Below are positions 1-8,157 of a stretch of DNA of 9,222 nucleotides, one piece after another. The notes under the pieces were generated by a model. The model saw only the letters and a list, made by a program, of their open reading frames with translations. It was not told the DNA's origin and did not search any database. Position 1 is the stretch's first letter. Each line of letters begins with the position of its first letter. The position numbers and the translations under genes are program-made. The DNA comes from Chloroflexota bacterium. GTDB lineage: Bacteria > Chloroflexota > Anaerolineae > Aggregatilineales > Aggregatilineaceae. The stretch is from the NCBI GenBank assembly GCA_016234525.1, contig JACRBK010000043.1, positions 1 to 9,222 on the forward strand. Reading direction: 5' to 3'.

Positions 1-3000
1 ATTACGCGCAACGATGTGATCCAGGTCGATGATTATGCTGACGCTGATTTTCAGGCGCAGCCCGCGAAAGCGCGTTCGGCGCTGGCTGTTCCGATCATGT
101 TTGGCGAGCAGGTGATCGGTGTGATCCACCTGTTTAGCAACAACCCGCATGTGTTTAACAAGCGGGTGATTGAATTTTTGCTGGCCCTGACCGATCAGGC
201 GACGGTCGCCATCGGCAACCACCGCCGTTATCAAGAGCAGATCGCAGCCAGCCAATCGCTGCGTATCCGCGCCGAACGTATGGGCCGCATTTTTGAACTG
301 GGCGAAATGTTCCGCCAGGGCGCGAGCCTGACGGAAATGCTCGAAGAAGTCGCCCACAGCATCCAGGAAACGGTCGGATTTAACGTGGTGATGATCAGCC
401 TTGTGGATGATCGCGCCGGGTTGATGCGCCGCACCGCCCAGGCTGGTCTGCCGTTGGCTGTTTTCCAACAGTTGCAGCAAACAACCCCACCGCTGGAGCA
501 GGCACGCGGGCTGCTGCAAGAGCAGTATCGCGTCAGCAACAGTTATTTCCTCCCTGCCGAAGGGGCTACCGCGCTGCGTGATGGGCTGCCGGTGTTCCAG
601 TCGATGCAAGAGCGTATGACCTCCGGCCCGCGCGGCTGGGACCCCGAAGACCTGCTGCTGGTTCCCATTTATGGGGCAGGCAAGCGGCTGATGGGGTTGA
701 TCAGCGTGGATGAGCCGCAGTCGGGCCGCCGTCCTGATCTGATCGCGGTTGAGGCGCTCGAAATTTTCGCTAACCAGGCGGCCTTCAGTATCGAAAACTA
801 CCGCCTGATCGAGCGTATCCAGCACGAAGCCGAAGCGACCCGCCGCGAGCGTGATCGTTTGGCCCAGTTGCATCTGGTCGCCAGCGAAATCCAGCGCGCG
901 CCGGATGTGCCCTCCCGCTTGCAGGTCGTGGCGAAAGGTATCCACGATGCAGGTTGGGGACATGTCGTGATCACCCTGCGCGATGAACACCTGGAACCCA
1001 CCGCCTTGATCCAGTCGGGGTATTCGCCCGAAGAAGCCATGCGGCTCTCGGACGAAGTCCAGCCGGGCAGCATGTGGCGGGCCTGGATCAACGATCTGGC
1101 GTTTTATGAAACCAAACTCGGCGCGGGTTATTACCTGCGTTATCAGCACCCCTGGGTGGTGAAGAATATTTTTAAGGGTAAGGCCCCTGAATCGGCCTCT
1201 GTTCCCGACGATACCTGGCATCCCCTGGACGTGTTTTATCTGCCGCTGGTCGGTCAAGATCAAAAACGTATTATCGGTATCATCGCCATGGATGAACCGG
1301 CAGATGGGCGCGTCCCGACGGTCTCTTCATTGCAGCCCTTTGAATTGTTTGCTTCGCAGGCGGCGGCGGCTATCGAAACCACCCGCCTTTATCAGGAAAC
1401 CGTGCGCGCTGCCGAACAAGAGCAGCGTATCAACGAAGTGATGGAGGCCGTTTCGGCCTCGACCAACGCCGAAGCCGTGATCCAGATGGTGGGGCGCGGT
1501 TTGCAGCAGATGGTTCCCTTCACACGTATGAGCGTGGCGCTGTATAACGATGCAGACAGCCGGTTTAATGTGCTGGGAACCGAGATCGCGCTCGACTCGT
1601 CGGTGACGGTCAAACCGGCGGAGGCGCTGCCGGTGTTGGAGACGGCTACCGGGCAGGTCTTTTTGCATGGCACTTCCCGGTTGTACGAACTGGGGCGCGA
1701 ACTGACGGCTCGTGAAACCCTCACGGATCTGCGCGGCTGGTACGGCACCGGCGAACGCAGTACGATGCTTGTGCCCATGATCGCGGGTGGTCAACCGGTA
1801 GGTGTGCTGCGTTTGGGCAGCGAACTTGAAAACGCCTTCCGTTTTGTCGAGAATACAGACCTGATCCAGCGGTTGGCGAACCTGCTGGCGGTATCGCTGC
1901 AAAACGCGCACCTCTTCTCTCAAGCCCAGCAGCGCGCTATCGAACTCGATGCGCAGGCTCGCCGTTTGACGGTCATCAACCGGGTGTCCAGCCGCCTGGC
2001 TCAATCGCTCGACCCGCGCGAAATTTACCAGATCGCCCTGAACGAACTTCAAGATTTGCTGTCGGCGCAGTTCGGCGGTGTGGTGATCTTAGAGGATGAA
2101 AGTACCGGGTTGTTGATGCTGGATACCCACCCCGGTTTGGCCCAGTCCGGGCCGGTGCGGATCGATCTGGTAGGCAACCAGACCTTTAAGGAAATGCGCG
2201 AGACGCTCAGGCCGGTGGTGGCGGAAGATGTAAAATCCGATCCCCGGTTCGCGGCGACACTGACGCTGCTTGAAGTGCGCGGCACGCAGGCGCTTTTGCT
2301 TATTCCGCTGTTGGTAAACCGCCAGTTGATCGGCTCGATTGGGCTGGATTTCACCGCGCGGCGCAGTTTTAGCGAGCCTGAAATCGAACTGGCGCAGACC
2401 ATCGGCAGCCAGGTATCGGTCGCGCTGGATAAAGCGAATCTGCTGCACGAAACCGAGCAGCGTGCCATAGAATTGAACGAACAGACCATGCGGCTGACCA
2501 TTCTCAACCGCATGTCAACCCGGCTGGCGCAGACCATCGACCCGCAGGCTATTTATAAGATCGTGCTGGAAGAGACTCAGCAGGCTCTCGGCTGCCAGTA
2601 CAGCGGCTTGATGTTGGTCCTGCCTGAACAGGATTTATCAAAGCTCGTTCTCAGCACGCACCCGCAGGATTACCCGCTGCCCGATCTGAGCCTTCCGCTC
2701 AAGGGCAACCCGATTGCCGAATATATGATGGCGACCCGCCAACCGGTGGTTGCCGAAGACCTGCTCAACGATCCCCGCTTTGAGGCGATGTGGGCGATTG
2801 AAGAGGCGCGTAATACACGCGCCATGCTGATTGTCCCAATGGTCATGGGAGATCGCCTGATCGGGACGATGGGGCTGGACTCGGCTACGCCGCGTAAGTT
2901 CTCGCCGGGCGAGGTTGGGCTGGCGATGACCGCCGCCAACCAGGCCGCCGTAGCCATTGAAAACGCGCGTCTGTTCACCGAAGCGCAGCAGCGCGCCATC

Positions 3001-6000
3001 GAACTTGATGCCCAGGCGCAGCGGTTGGCACTGGTCAACCGGGTATCATCGCGGCTGGCTCAAACGCTCGACCAGCACGAGATTTATTCGATTGTCGTGA
3101 GCGAAATGGCCGAGATGTTGAATGTCGAGATGGCCGGGCTGGTCTTGTTTGAGGGCGAAAATACAGGCCGCTTGATGCTGAGTTATCCCTTTAACCGTCC
3201 GACACCTGATCTGGTGCTGCGGTTGGAGGGCAACCGTTCTATTGAGATCGTGCGTGCCACCCGCAAGCCGCTGGTATCCACCGACGTGCTGACCGATCCG
3301 GTTTTCGAAGCGGCCTGGGACGTGCTGCGCGTTCGCGGCACGCGGTCGCTGATGATCGTGCCGCTGGTGGTCGGCGAAAAAGTCGTCGGTACGATTGGCC
3401 TGGATGCTACCGCCCTGCGCACCTTTACCGATGCCGAAGTGGAACTGGCTGAGACAATCGCCAGCCAGGCTTCGTTGGCGGTTGAAAAAGCCCGTCTCTA
3501 TAACGAAACGCTGAACCTGACGATCTTTAACCAGGCGGTGGTCGAATCGATCCAGCAGGGTATTGTGGTGCTGGATCGTGACCTGATCGTGCGGCGCGTC
3601 AACCGGTTTATGGTGGAGCGGTTTGGTTGGGTGCGTTCGGCGGTAGATCAACACTTGTTTGAATACCGGCCCGATTACGGCCTGTTCTTGCGCGCTCCGA
3701 TGGCCGTCGCCCTGGGCATGGGCGAACCCCAGGTGCAGTACGAAGTCGAGCGGCGCGACGAAGAAGGTAAACCCTCGATCCGCAACTATTACGTTTACCC
3801 GATGGTTGAAAGCCGTCAGGTGACGGGTCTGGTGCTGCTGATCGAAGACGTGACCGAAAGCACCCGTCTGGCTTCGGACCTGGAAATCCGCGCCGTACAA
3901 ATGGCGGCCCTGTCGCAGGTGTCCAGCCAGATCACGGCGACGTTGGAACGCGGTCAGGTGATCCAGGTTATTCTCGATGCGTTGGAGCGCGTGATCCCCT
4001 ATGACGGTGTGGCGCTCTGGCTGCGCAATCCTGACAAAGAAGAACTGTCGATTGTGGCGGCGCGTGGTTATGACGATGCTGACGCTACCGGCGTGGCCGA
4101 ACTGATCGGCCTGAAAGTTGAAATCCCCTACAGCCCGCTGTTTGGCGAGATGGCTCAAAATACCCAGGTGATCAACGTGGGTGACGTGAGCGCGGGCGAT
4201 CCTCGTTTCCCCTATGGATCGGCAGCCGTCTACAAAAACTGGTTGGGCGCGCCGCTGGTCAGCAAGGGGCAGGTCGTGGGGGTCATCGCGCTGGAAAAAC
4301 GCGAACCGCATTTCTATACCCCCCTGTTTGAGCAGTTAGCCTTTACCTTCGCGAACCAGGCGGCAGTAGCGCTTGATAACGCTTCGCTGTTTGATCAAAC
4401 GCGCGCCCGTGCCAGTGCGCTCGATGAGCAAGCCCGCCGTTTGGCGCTGCTCAACCGTGTGTCGTTGGCGCTGGCCCAAACGCTCGATCTGGAAAACATT
4501 TATGAGATCGCGCTGCGCGAGACAGCGATTGCCCTGAACGTGAACGAGGGCGCGGCGATCATGTTCGAGACCGAAAACCCGTTAGGCGTGGTGGTGGTCG
4601 AATATCCACGCGGCGATGCACCGCCGGAGCGCGTCTTTGATCTGACTCAGAACGAAGCCTTTGATCGCGCCCGCAACGGCCTGATCCCGCTCGTCATCGA
4701 TAACACCGGCAACGATGTTCTGGCCGTGTCATTACGGCGGATGCTGCGTCACCCGGATGTGAAACGTTCGCTGTTTGTGCCGCTGGTGGTGGGCGGTGAG
4801 GTGATCGGTGTGCTGCGCCTGGATGTGCTCCAGACCGACCAGCAGTTCTCTATCGAGCAGGTCGAACTCGCACAAACCATTGCCAGCCAGGCTGCTGTGG
4901 CTGTTCAGAATGCGACCTTGTTTGAGCAAGCCGCTATTCGCCGCCGTGAACTGGAAACCCTGTTCGAATCGGCGCAGGCGACCGCCGTAACGCTGGACCT
5001 GGACGAAGTGGTACGTCGTGTCGCCATGCAGATGATCACCGCGTTGATGGCCGACGCCTGTTCGGTCTTTTTGTGGGACGATGTGAATAACCGCCTGGAA
5101 GTGCGCGGCGAGATCAGCTCCCATATGGGCGAAGAAGGCGAAGAAGCGCGCGGCAAGATGTACAGTCTGGTAGACTACCCGCTGCGCGAACGGGCGCTGC
5201 GTGACCGCGAATTGATCGTGGTGCGCATGGATGATGAGGCGCTGCCAGTGGCCGAACGCCAACTGCTGGTTCGCCATAATGCCGCCTGCCGCCTGCTGGT
5301 CCCGCTGGTCGTTAATGAAATTTCCATCGGGCTGGTCGAGATCGAAACGCTCGATCCCCATCATTATTACAAATCCGATTCGCTGCGGCTGGCCCGCACG
5401 CTTGCCAGTCAGGCCGCGATCTCAATCGAAAACGCCCGTCTGCAAACTGAAACGCGGCGCACGGTCGAAGAACTTTACGTGATTAACGATATGTCTGGGG
5501 CGCTGTCATCAGCCAACAGTTTGCAGCAGCTTCTCGACGTGATCGATCTCCAGCTTCCGAACCTGATCGAGGGGCAGTTTATCTATGTGGCGCTGTACGA
5601 TTCCGCCGCGAACCGGCTGAGCTTCCCACTCGTTTCATCAATACGCGGCACTATGTCGCCGTCTATGCCTGACCGCGAACTGGGCAGCGACGAATTTTCG
5701 ACGATTATCAAGCGCCAGGCCCCGCTGCTGCTGGTCGGTGAAAATATCGCTGACGTGCGGCGCAGCCTGGGCATCGAGTCGATCATTCCTGAGACGCTCA
5801 GTTTTGTGGGCGTGCCGCTGTTCGGTGGTGAAGAAGTGATCGGCGTGTTGGCGGCGCGTGATGATCTGGAATCGTTCGCCTTCAGTTATAACGACCAGCG
5901 GACTCTGAATACCGTCGGCGCACAGTTGGGCGTGGCGATTCAGAGTACGCGCCTGTTCCAACAAACACTGCAACTGGCCGAAGAACTGGACCAGCGCGTC

Positions 6001-7680
6001 CAGATTCGTACCGCCGAACTCGAACGCGAGCGCCAATCGATCAGCACACTGTATGCGATTACGACCGAATTGGCCTCCGGTTTCGATATGGATCGTTTGC
6101 TGCACCGTTCGCTCGAAATGGTGGCGCAGGCGGTTGGGGCCGGGCAGGGCGCGATTATGGCGGTTGACCCCATCTCAGACCGGCTGTATTTCCGGGCCAG
6201 CCTGGGGGCGGTGAATGTACCGGCCTCTAACGGGGGCGAGCGGCTGTCGATTGGCGTGGACGAAGGGCTGGCGGGCTGGGCGATCCAGAACCGGCAGTCG
6301 GTGTTAGTCGATGATGTGCAGTCCGATTCACGTTGGCTGCGCGTATCTGAAGCCGACGACCTGCCGCGCGCAGGCTTAGTCGCTTTGATCGAACAGAACG
6401 AAGATGTTCTCGGTGTGATCATGTTGTACAGCGACACGCCAGGATCATTCAGCCAGAGCCAGTTACAAATGGTCACAGCGGCGGCGAATCAGGTGGCGAA
6501 CGCCATGAACAACGCCGAACTGTACGGCCTGATCCGCGACCAGGCCGAGCGTCTTGGCTCGATGCTGCGCCAGGAACAGGTTGAAGCGACCAAAAATACC
6601 GCTATCTTCGACTCGGTCGCAGATGGTGTCATGGTCACCGATGGACAGGGCCGGGTGAGCCTGTTTAACTCGGCGGCCTCGCGGGTACTGCGGCTGGCGC
6701 CGCAAAATGTGTTAGGCCGGGCCAGTTCGGAGATCGCCGGGTTGTATGGTGCGGGTAAAACACGCTGGGCCGAAACCGTCAATGAGTGGATGGAAGACCC
6801 AACGGCGCTGCAACCGGGCGAGTTTTTGGAAGAGCAAATCCGGCTCGAAGACGAGCGTGTGATCAGCGTGCGTGTGTCCCCGGTGAATATGGGCGACCAG
6901 TTCTTAGGAACGGTGTCTATCTTCCGCGATATCACGCGCGAAGTCGAAGTGGACCGCCTCAAGAGTGAGTTTGTGGCGACGGTTTCGCACGAACTACGTA
7001 CCCCCATGACCTCGATCAAGGGGTACGCCGACCTGCTGCTGTTAGGCGCGGCGGGCGAGATCAGCGAACAGCAGCACCGCTTCCTCGATACGATCAAACA
7101 GAATGCTGACCGGCTGAGCATTCTGGTGAACGACCTGCTCGATATTTCGCGCATTGACCAGAACCGTATGGAACTGCGTTTTGCGCCGGTCGAAGTCGAA
7201 GATGTATTAAACGCCGTCGCTGTGCATGTGCGGTCGCGCTGCCAGGATGAGAACCGCGAAATGAACGTCGTCATTGAGCTTCCCGACGATCAACACTTGA
7301 CGGTCTGGGGGGACTACGATAAGGTAAATCAAATCATTTCCAACCTGGCCGATAATGCGTTCAACTATACGCCTGCCGGCGGGTTAGTGACGCTCAAAGC
7401 GTCACCATCCGAAGACACGGCCCATGTTGTGTTCGCGGTTGCCGATACAGGGATTGGTATCTCACCAGAAATTTCGGATCGGGTGTTTGAACGTTTCTTC
7501 CGAGGCGATGAAGCACACGAACTGGTGATGGATACCCCCGGCACTGGGCTGGGACTCGCCATCGTGCGAGAACTGGTGCAGGTCCATAACGGCAGAATTT
7601 GGTTTGAGAGCGAGGTGGGTAAGGGGACGACATTCTATGTCGAACTACCTTCTAAAGCGTCGCAAACCGCTTCAGATTAG
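1..7680 (+). CDS. Giant multi-GAF/PAS sensor histidine kinase (5' partial)
   Basis: Class I sensor histidine kinase that would autophosphorylate on histidine and pass the phosphate to a receiver. The frame is open from base 1 and the first domain lacks its N-terminal half, so the gene begins upstream; the GTG at 16 is internal. 2559 residues are visible. Domain order, numbering the GTG codon as residue 1: GAF1 (to ~72, partial), GAF2 (89-267), GAF3 (276-460), GAF4 (472-634), GAF5 (652-810), GAF6 (828-987), GAF7 (1005-1162), PAS1 (1168-1286), GAF8 (1296-1459), GAF9 (1477-1636), GAF10 (1647-1809), GAF11 (1821-1981), GAF12 (2008-2170), PAS2 (2194-2311), HisKA (2316-2386), HATPase_c (~2429-2548). 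Typical GAF endings recur (such as 'ASQAAVAVQNATLF'). No hydrophobic span long enough for a membrane helix is seen, suggesting a cytoplasmic protein. Only four cysteines are seen (GAF6, two in GAF10, one after HisKA), so bilin-type or Cys-ligated GAF chemistry looks unlikely. Ligands are unknown. The receiver gene follows after 27 nt. Confidence 0.95.
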   Translation: MTRNDVIQVDDYADADFQAQPAKARSALAVPIMFGEQVIGVIHLFSNNPHVFNKRVIEFLLALTDQATVAIGNHRRYQEQIAASQSLRIRAERMGRIFELGEMFRQGASLTEMLEEVAHSIQETVGFNVVMISLVDDRAGLMRRTAQAGLPLAVFQQLQQTTPPLEQARGLLQEQYRVSNSYFLPAEGATALRDGLPVFQSMQERMTSGPRGWDPEDLLLVPIYGAGKRLMGLISVDEPQSGRRPDLIAVEALEIFANQAAFSIENYRLIERIQHEAEATRRERDRLAQLHLVASEIQRAPDVPSRLQVVAKGIHDAGWGHVVITLRDEHLEPTALIQSGYSPEEAMRLSDEVQPGSMWRAWINDLAFYETKLGAGYYLRYQHPWVVKNIFKGKAPESASVPDDTWHPLDVFYLPLVGQDQKRIIGIIAMDEPADGRVPTVSSLQPFELFASQAAAAIETTRLYQETVRAAEQEQRINEVMEAVSASTNAEAVIQMVGRGLQQMVPFTRMSVALYNDADSRFNVLGTEIALDSSVTVKPAEALPVLETATGQVFLHGTSRLYELGRELTARETLTDLRGWYGTGERSTMLVPMIAGGQPVGVLRLGSELENAFRFVENTDLIQRLANLLAVSLQNAHLFSQAQQRAIELDAQARRLTVINRVSSRLAQSLDPREIYQIALNELQDLLSAQFGGVVILEDESTGLLMLDTHPGLAQSGPVRIDLVGNQTFKEMRETLRPVVAEDVKSDPRFAATLTLLEVRGTQALLLIPLLVNRQLIGSIGLDFTARRSFSEPEIELAQTIGSQVSVALDKANLLHETEQRAIELNEQTMRLTILNRMSTRLAQTIDPQAIYKIVLEETQQALGCQYSGLMLVLPEQDLSKLVLSTHPQDYPLPDLSLPLKGNPIAEYMMATRQPVVAEDLLNDPRFEAMWAIEEARNTRAMLIVPMVMGDRLIGTMGLDSATPRKFSPGEVGLAMTAANQAAVAIENARLFTEAQQRAIELDAQAQRLALVNRVSSRLAQTLDQHEIYSIVVSEMAEMLNVEMAGLVLFEGENTGRLMLSYPFNRPTPDLVLRLEGNRSIEIVRATRKPLVSTDVLTDPVFEAAWDVLRVRGTRSLMIVPLVVGEKVVGTIGLDATALRTFTDAEVELAETIASQASLAVEKARLYNETLNLTIFNQAVVESIQQGIVVLDRDLIVRRVNRFMVERFGWVRSAVDQHLFEYRPDYGLFLRAPMAVALGMGEPQVQYEVERRDEEGKPSIRNYYVYPMVESRQVTGLVLLIEDVTESTRLASDLEIRAVQMAALSQVSSQITATLERGQVIQVILDALERVIPYDGVALWLRNPDKEELSIVAARGYDDADATGVAELIGLKVEIPYSPLFGEMAQNTQVINVGDVSAGDPRFPYGSAAVYKNWLGAPLVSKGQVVGVIALEKREPHFYTPLFEQLAFTFANQAAVALDNASLFDQTRARASALDEQARRLALLNRVSLALAQTLDLENIYEIALRETAIALNVNEGAAIMFETENPLGVVVVEYPRGDAPPERVFDLTQNEAFDRARNGLIPLVIDNTGNDVLAVSLRRMLRHPDVKRSLFVPLVVGGEVIGVLRLDVLQTDQQFSIEQVELAQTIASQAAVAVQNATLFEQAAIRRRELETLFESAQATAVTLDLDEVVRRVAMQMITALMADACSVFLWDDVNNRLEVRGEISSHMGEEGEEARGKMYSLVDYPLRERALRDRELIVVRMDDEALPVAERQLLVRHNAACRLLVPLVVNEISIGLVEIETLDPHHYYKSDSLRLARTLASQAAISIENARLQTETRRTVEELYVINDMSGALSSANSLQQLLDVIDLQLPNLIEGQFIYVALYDSAANRLSFPLVSSIRGTMSPSMPDRELGSDEFSTIIKRQAPLLLVGENIADVRRSLGIESIIPETLSFVGVPLFGGEEVIGVLAARDDLESFAFSYNDQRTLNTVGAQLGVAIQSTRLFQQTLQLAEELDQRVQIRTAELERERQSISTLYAITTELASGFDMDRLLHRSLEMVAQAVGAGQGAIMAVDPISDRLYFRASLGAVNVPASNGGERLSIGVDEGLAGWAIQNRQSVLVDDVQSDSRWLRVSEADDLPRAGLVALIEQNEDVLGVIMLYSDTPGSFSQSQLQMVTAAANQVANAMNNAELYGLIRDQAERLGSMLRQEQVEATKNTAIFDSVADGVMVTDGQGRVSLFNSAASRVLRLAPQNVLGRASSEIAGLYGAGKTRWAETVNEWMEDPTALQPGEFLEEQIRLEDERVISVRVSPVNMGDQFLGTVSIFRDITREVEVDRLKSEFVATVSHELRTPMTSIKGYADLLLLGAAGEISEQQHRFLDTIKQNADRLSILVNDLLDISRIDQNRMELRFAPVEVEDVLNAVAVHVRSRCQDENREMNVVIELPDDQHLTVWGDYDKVNQIISNLADNAFNYTPAGGLVTLKASPSEDTAHVVFAVADTGIGISPEISDRVFERFFRGDEAHELVMDTPGTGLGLAIVRELVQVHNGRIWFESEVGKGTTFYVELPSKASQTASD
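1918..3504 (+). repeat. Tandem GAF repeat units (GAF5-GAF6-GAF7 with linkers)
   Basis: Three consecutive protein-level repeats inside the kinase gene. Each unit opens with a helical linker resembling 'QQRAIELDAQARRL', followed by 'NRVSSRLAQSLDPREIY', a GAF core with 'RPVVAEDVKSDPRF', and an ending such as 'ELAQTIGSQVSVALDKANL'. The Asn codon of the NR motif lies at 1978, 2506 and 3037, giving periods of 528 and 531 nt (176 and 177 codons). A fourth related copy is GAF9 with its linker (about 4393-4923, NR motif Asn at 4453). Codons differ at many synonymous sites between copies, so the duplications look old and maintained at the protein level. The linkers are charged and heptad-compatible, as expected for signalling helices that couple parallel GAF dimers. 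Confidence 0.85.
3517..3873 (+). other. PAS domain 1, embedded between GAF7 and GAF8
   Basis: Residues 1168-1286 of the kinase. The start 'AVVESIQQGIVVLDRDLIV' is the usual PAS opening (short helix, then 'G-hydrophobic-hydrophobic-V-x-D'), followed by an 'RVNR' segment and the closing strand 'VTGLVLLIEDVTESTRL', which is the usual PAS exit into a signalling helix. No heme-ligating or flavin-binding signature was recognised, so the ligand is unknown. It separates two GAF copies (GAF7 and GAF9) that otherwise belong to the same repeat family, with GAF8 of a different type lying in between. Confidence 0.8.
5959..6036 (+). other. Signalling-helix coiled coil between GAF11 and GAF12
   Basis: Residues 1982-2007 of the kinase contain 'EELDQRVQIRTAELERERQ', a charged heptad-type helix close to the 'LEQRVxERTAEL' segment that commonly sits directly before kinase or GGDEF output modules. 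Here it is followed instead by one more GAF and a PAS domain. It may mark an ancestral sensor/output junction. This is inference from motif resemblance. Confidence 0.65.
6595..6945 (+). other. PAS domain 2, directly before the kinase core
   Basis: Residues 2194-2311. The opening 'AIFDSVADGVMVTDGQGRV' and 'LFNSAASRVLRL' are textbook PAS features, and the domain closes with 'GTVSIFRDITREVEVDRLK', whose last helix runs straight into HisKA. This is the membrane-independent arrangement in which the PAS domain is the final relay from the sensors to the catalytic core. No cofactor-binding signature was recognised. Confidence 0.88.
6961..7656 (+). other. HisKA + HATPase_c catalytic core
   Basis: Dimerisation/phosphoacceptor and ATP-binding domains of the kinase. 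The H box 'SHELRTPMTSIKGY' places the phosphoacceptor histidine at residue 2325 (codon 6988-6990); the Glu-Leu-Arg-Thr-Pro that follows is canonical. The second HisKA helix ends at 'LLDISRID'. The ATP-binding domain carries the N box 'NLADNAFNYTP' (key Asn 2447), the G1 box 'DTGIGI' (Asp 2477), the F box 'FERFFRGD' (from residue 2491) and the G2 box 'GTGLGLAIV' (from 2509). Nothing needed for catalysis looks missing, so an active kinase is expected. The protein ends shortly after HATPase_c, with no fused receiver. Confidence 0.96.
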
Positions 7681-7707
7681 GGTGATGGGTACACTGAGAG
7701 AACATTC

Positions 7708-8085
7708 ATGGCAAAAATTCTGATTGCTGAAGACGAGCGCGACATCCGAGATTTGATCGAGTTCACCTTAAAGTATGCCGGACACGAAGTAATCAAGGCC
7801 AGCAACGGTGCCGAAGCCGTCGAGATGGCTCCCCAGGTTAAACCCGACCTGATTCTGCTGGATGTGCGGATGCCGCGCATGACGGGGTATGAAGCGTGCC
7901 GGGCGATTAAAGCGATTGAAGAAGTGAAAAACATCCCCATTGTTTTCCTTTCGGCCAAAGGTCAGCCGTCCGAAATGGACAGCGGGATGGATGCAGGCGC
8001 ATACGACTATATTCTAAAGCCGTTTGCCCCCGATCAACTGACCAAACGTGTGTCAGAGATTTTGACGAAATTTGGAATCGGGTAG
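7708..8085 (+). CDS. Single-domain (receiver-only) response regulator
   Basis: A 125-residue CheY/Spo0F-like receiver with no DNA-binding or enzymatic output domain. The acidic pocket is Glu8-Asp9; the phosphoacceptor is Asp52 in 'PDLILLDVRMPRMTGYE'; the switch pair is Ser82 ('VFLSAKGQ') and Tyr101; the conserved lysine is Lys104 in 'YILKPF'. The protein stops just after the last receiver helix, matching the family length. The ATG at 7708 is preceded by GAGAG (7696-7700) at a 7-nt spacing, a plausible ribosome-binding site. It lies 27 nt after the kinase stop on the same strand, so it is very probably co-transcribed and is the kinase's cognate target. It may act as a diffusible messenger or as a relay to a downstream phosphotransfer protein encoded elsewhere; the window does not show which. 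Confidence 0.95.
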   Translation: MAKILIAEDERDIRDLIEFTLKYAGHEVIKASNGAEAVEMAPQVKPDLILLDVRMPRMTGYEACRAIKAIEEVKNIPIVFLSAKGQPSEMDSGMDAGAYDYILKPFAPDQLTKRVSEILTKFGIG

Positions 8086-8157
8086 TCTATCCTGATACTC
8101 TGCCGGGTTTTTCCCAGGACGGTTGACGGATAGAGACTAATCATTTGGGGCGCGTGC
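8086..8157 (+). other. 72-nt spacer with a weak possible hairpin
   Basis: Between the receiver stop and the hydrolase start, CTATCC (8087-8092) can pair with GGATAG (8128-8133). Within it CCGGG (8103-8107) can pair with CCCAGG (8113-8118, one bulged A) around a TTTTT loop. There is no T tract after the outer stem, so this is not a standard intrinsic terminator and read-through into the hydrolase gene is plausible. It could also be chance pairing. Confidence 0.25.

Noticed and set aside
16..18. GTG at 16 as the kinase start codon
   Set aside because: The frame is open upstream to base 1 and the GAF domain at this point is already half over, so the true start must lie outside the window.
1327..2052. 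241-residue minus-strand open frame opposite GAF3-GAF5
   Set aside because: No domain or plausible start context is seen; it is fully explained as the antisense shadow of the kinase frame.
3046..4311. 421-residue open frame on the minus strand opposite GAF7-PAS1-GAF8
   Set aside because: Its translation is rich in His, Gln and Arg with no recognisable domain, and it lies wholly opposite well-conserved GAF/PAS coding sequence. It is what a GC-rich gene's complement produces.
6489..7274. 261-residue minus-strand open frame opposite GAF12, PAS2 and HisKA
   Set aside because: Ser/Arg-rich translation typical of an antisense frame; the plus strand carries an intact PAS and H box there.
8105..8115. 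GGG-TTTTT-CCC as an intrinsic terminator after the receiver gene
   Set aside because: The T run is in the loop, not after the stem, and the stem is very short, so it lacks the form of a Rho-independent terminator.
8123..8146. TTGACG as a -35 box for a separate hydrolase promoter
   Set aside because: No acceptable -10 hexamer lies 16-18 nt downstream; the nearest TAATCA is only about 9 nt away.
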